The position numbers were made by a program, and so were the translations under genes. Source: an uncultured Campylobacter sp. (GTDB lineage Bacteria; Campylobacterota; Campylobacteria; Campylobacterales; Campylobacteraceae). From it: 6,444 nucleotides of DNA. Below the pieces are notes generated by a model. The model was not told the DNA's origin, made no database searches, and saw only the letters and a program-made list of their open reading frames with translations. Where the stretch lies: contig CALIWP010000293.1 in assembly GCA_938046705.1 (NCBI GenBank), positions 1 through 6,444 on the forward strand, read 5' to 3'. Positions 5,768 through 6,444 of this stretch are shown here, one piece after another; the first letter of the stretch is position 1; every line of letters begins with the position of its first letter.

Positions 5768-6444
5768 GCCATACAAAAGGCAAATTCAGGGCATCCGGGA
5801 CTGCCTCTCGGAGTTGCGGATATTACTTATGAGCTGTGGGCAAACCATATGAAGCATAATCCTAAAAATCCCGACTGGATAAACAGAGACAGATTTGTGC
5901 TTTCAGCAGGTCATGGTTCAATGTTACTGTATTCACTCTTACACCTCTTCGGATACGGGAATCTTTCAATAGAAGACCTTAAGTCTTTTAGACAGCTTGG
6001 TTCACTGACTCCGGGGCATCCGGAATACGGTCATACAGTAGGTGTTGAAGCCACTACAGGACCTCTTGGTGCAGGTATGGGTATGGCAGTAGGTATGGCC
6101 ATGGCTGAAGCACATATGGCAAGTGTATTCAATAAAGAAGGTTTTGATATAGTGGATCACTATACATTTGTATTAGGTGGTGACGGCTGTAAGGAATATC
6201 ATCAGAGGCATTTTCACTTGCCGGAACACTCGGACTGTCAAAGCTTATAGTATTCTATGACTCAAACGGAATTTCTATTGAGGGAAGCACAGATACAGCA
6301 TTTACAGAAAATGTAGTAGACAGAATGAAGGCTTTCGGATTCCAGACAATAGAGGTAGAGGACGGAAACGACCTTGCCGCTATCGGAAAGGCTATAGAAG
6401 AGGCTAAGGCCGACAAGAACAGACCTTCATTTATTAAGATAAAT
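5768..6444 (+). pseudogene. tkt: Transketolase, N-terminal fragment with missing start and an internal frameshift
   Basis: Transketolase moves two-carbon units between sugar phosphates in the pentose phosphate pathway using thiamine diphosphate. Clear family sequence begins with [14 protein letters not shown] and goes on through [40 protein letters not shown] and VLGGDGC. The usual ~20 residues before [10 protein letters not shown] are absent; the only in-frame start is a TTG at 5753 with no ribosome site. After TGT at 6188-6190 the frame breaks: the family continues C-x-x-E-G-I, but here only AA remains before GGA at 6193, a net loss of about seven bases. From 6193 the next frame stays open to the edge and continues [20 protein letters not shown], the cofactor-site residues SNGISIEG, and PSFIKIN. 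The break lies in the GDG...N cofactor motif, so no working enzyme is made. Sequence and codons resemble Clostridia more than Campylobacter. It could be a transferred, decayed gene or an assembly artefact. Confidence 0.85.

Noticed and set aside
5753..6250. Intact 165-residue protein starting at TTG 5753
   Set aside because: The TTG has no ribosome site, the first residues come from the spacer, and the last ~19 residues are frameshifted out of the transketolase sequence; it is better described as a broken transketolase.

Overview
The window reads mostly as an epsilonproteobacterial chromosome, most likely a Campylobacter of the oral/intestinal group (C. showae, C. rectus, C. concisus or a relative). 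The threonyl-tRNA synthetase and IF3 sequences are of Campylobacter type, thrS and infC overlap as in that genus, spacers are AT-rich and full of AAATTT, and the single tRNA gene encodes its own CCA. The last ~680 bases look different: they encode a transketolase fragment whose sequence and codon choice resemble anaerobic Firmicutes (Clostridia).

Layout. (1) 1-1333, minus strand: the first 444 codons of a Tat-exported FAD-dependent reductase of the flavocytochrome c/fumarate reductase/urocanate reductase family. It is cut by the left edge. (2) 1334-1668: spacer with a probable promoter for that gene, a pair of octamer direct repeats one helical turn apart, and a 14-bp perfect palindrome. (3) 1669-1744: tRNA-Val(GAC). 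(4) 1745-2226: AT-rich leader region ending in the thrS promoter and a short hairpin that looks like a tRNA anticodon arm with CGU in the anticodon position. (5) 2227-4562: thrS and infC, overlapping by four bases, with infC starting at TTG, then a strong intrinsic terminator at 4571-4599. (6) 4600-5767: about 1.2 kb without a convincing intact gene. It holds two diverged copies of a 200-240 bp sequence, a possible decayed minus-strand reading frame, and two interleaved inverted repeats. (7) 5768-6444: the transketolase fragment, lacking its first ~20 residues and broken by a net 7-base loss inside the thiamine diphosphate site.

How the parts work together. thrS and infC form a translation operon (threonine charging and initiation factor 3) that is probably translationally coupled. 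The ribosomal protein genes rpmI and rplT, which follow infC in many bacteria, are absent here. The flavoprotein is transcribed away from this operon and probably serves periplasmic anaerobic respiration with an organic acid acceptor; residues expected for a true fumarate reductase appear to be replaced.

No complete new system is visible. The points most worth a second look are the anticodon-arm mimic in the thrS leader, the altered active site of the flavoprotein, the diverged tandem repeat, and the abrupt, damaged transketolase. The last may be a transferred pseudogene or a chimeric assembly join. A shift in arginine codon choice near the 3' end of thrS hints at mosaicism within the Campylobacter part as well.
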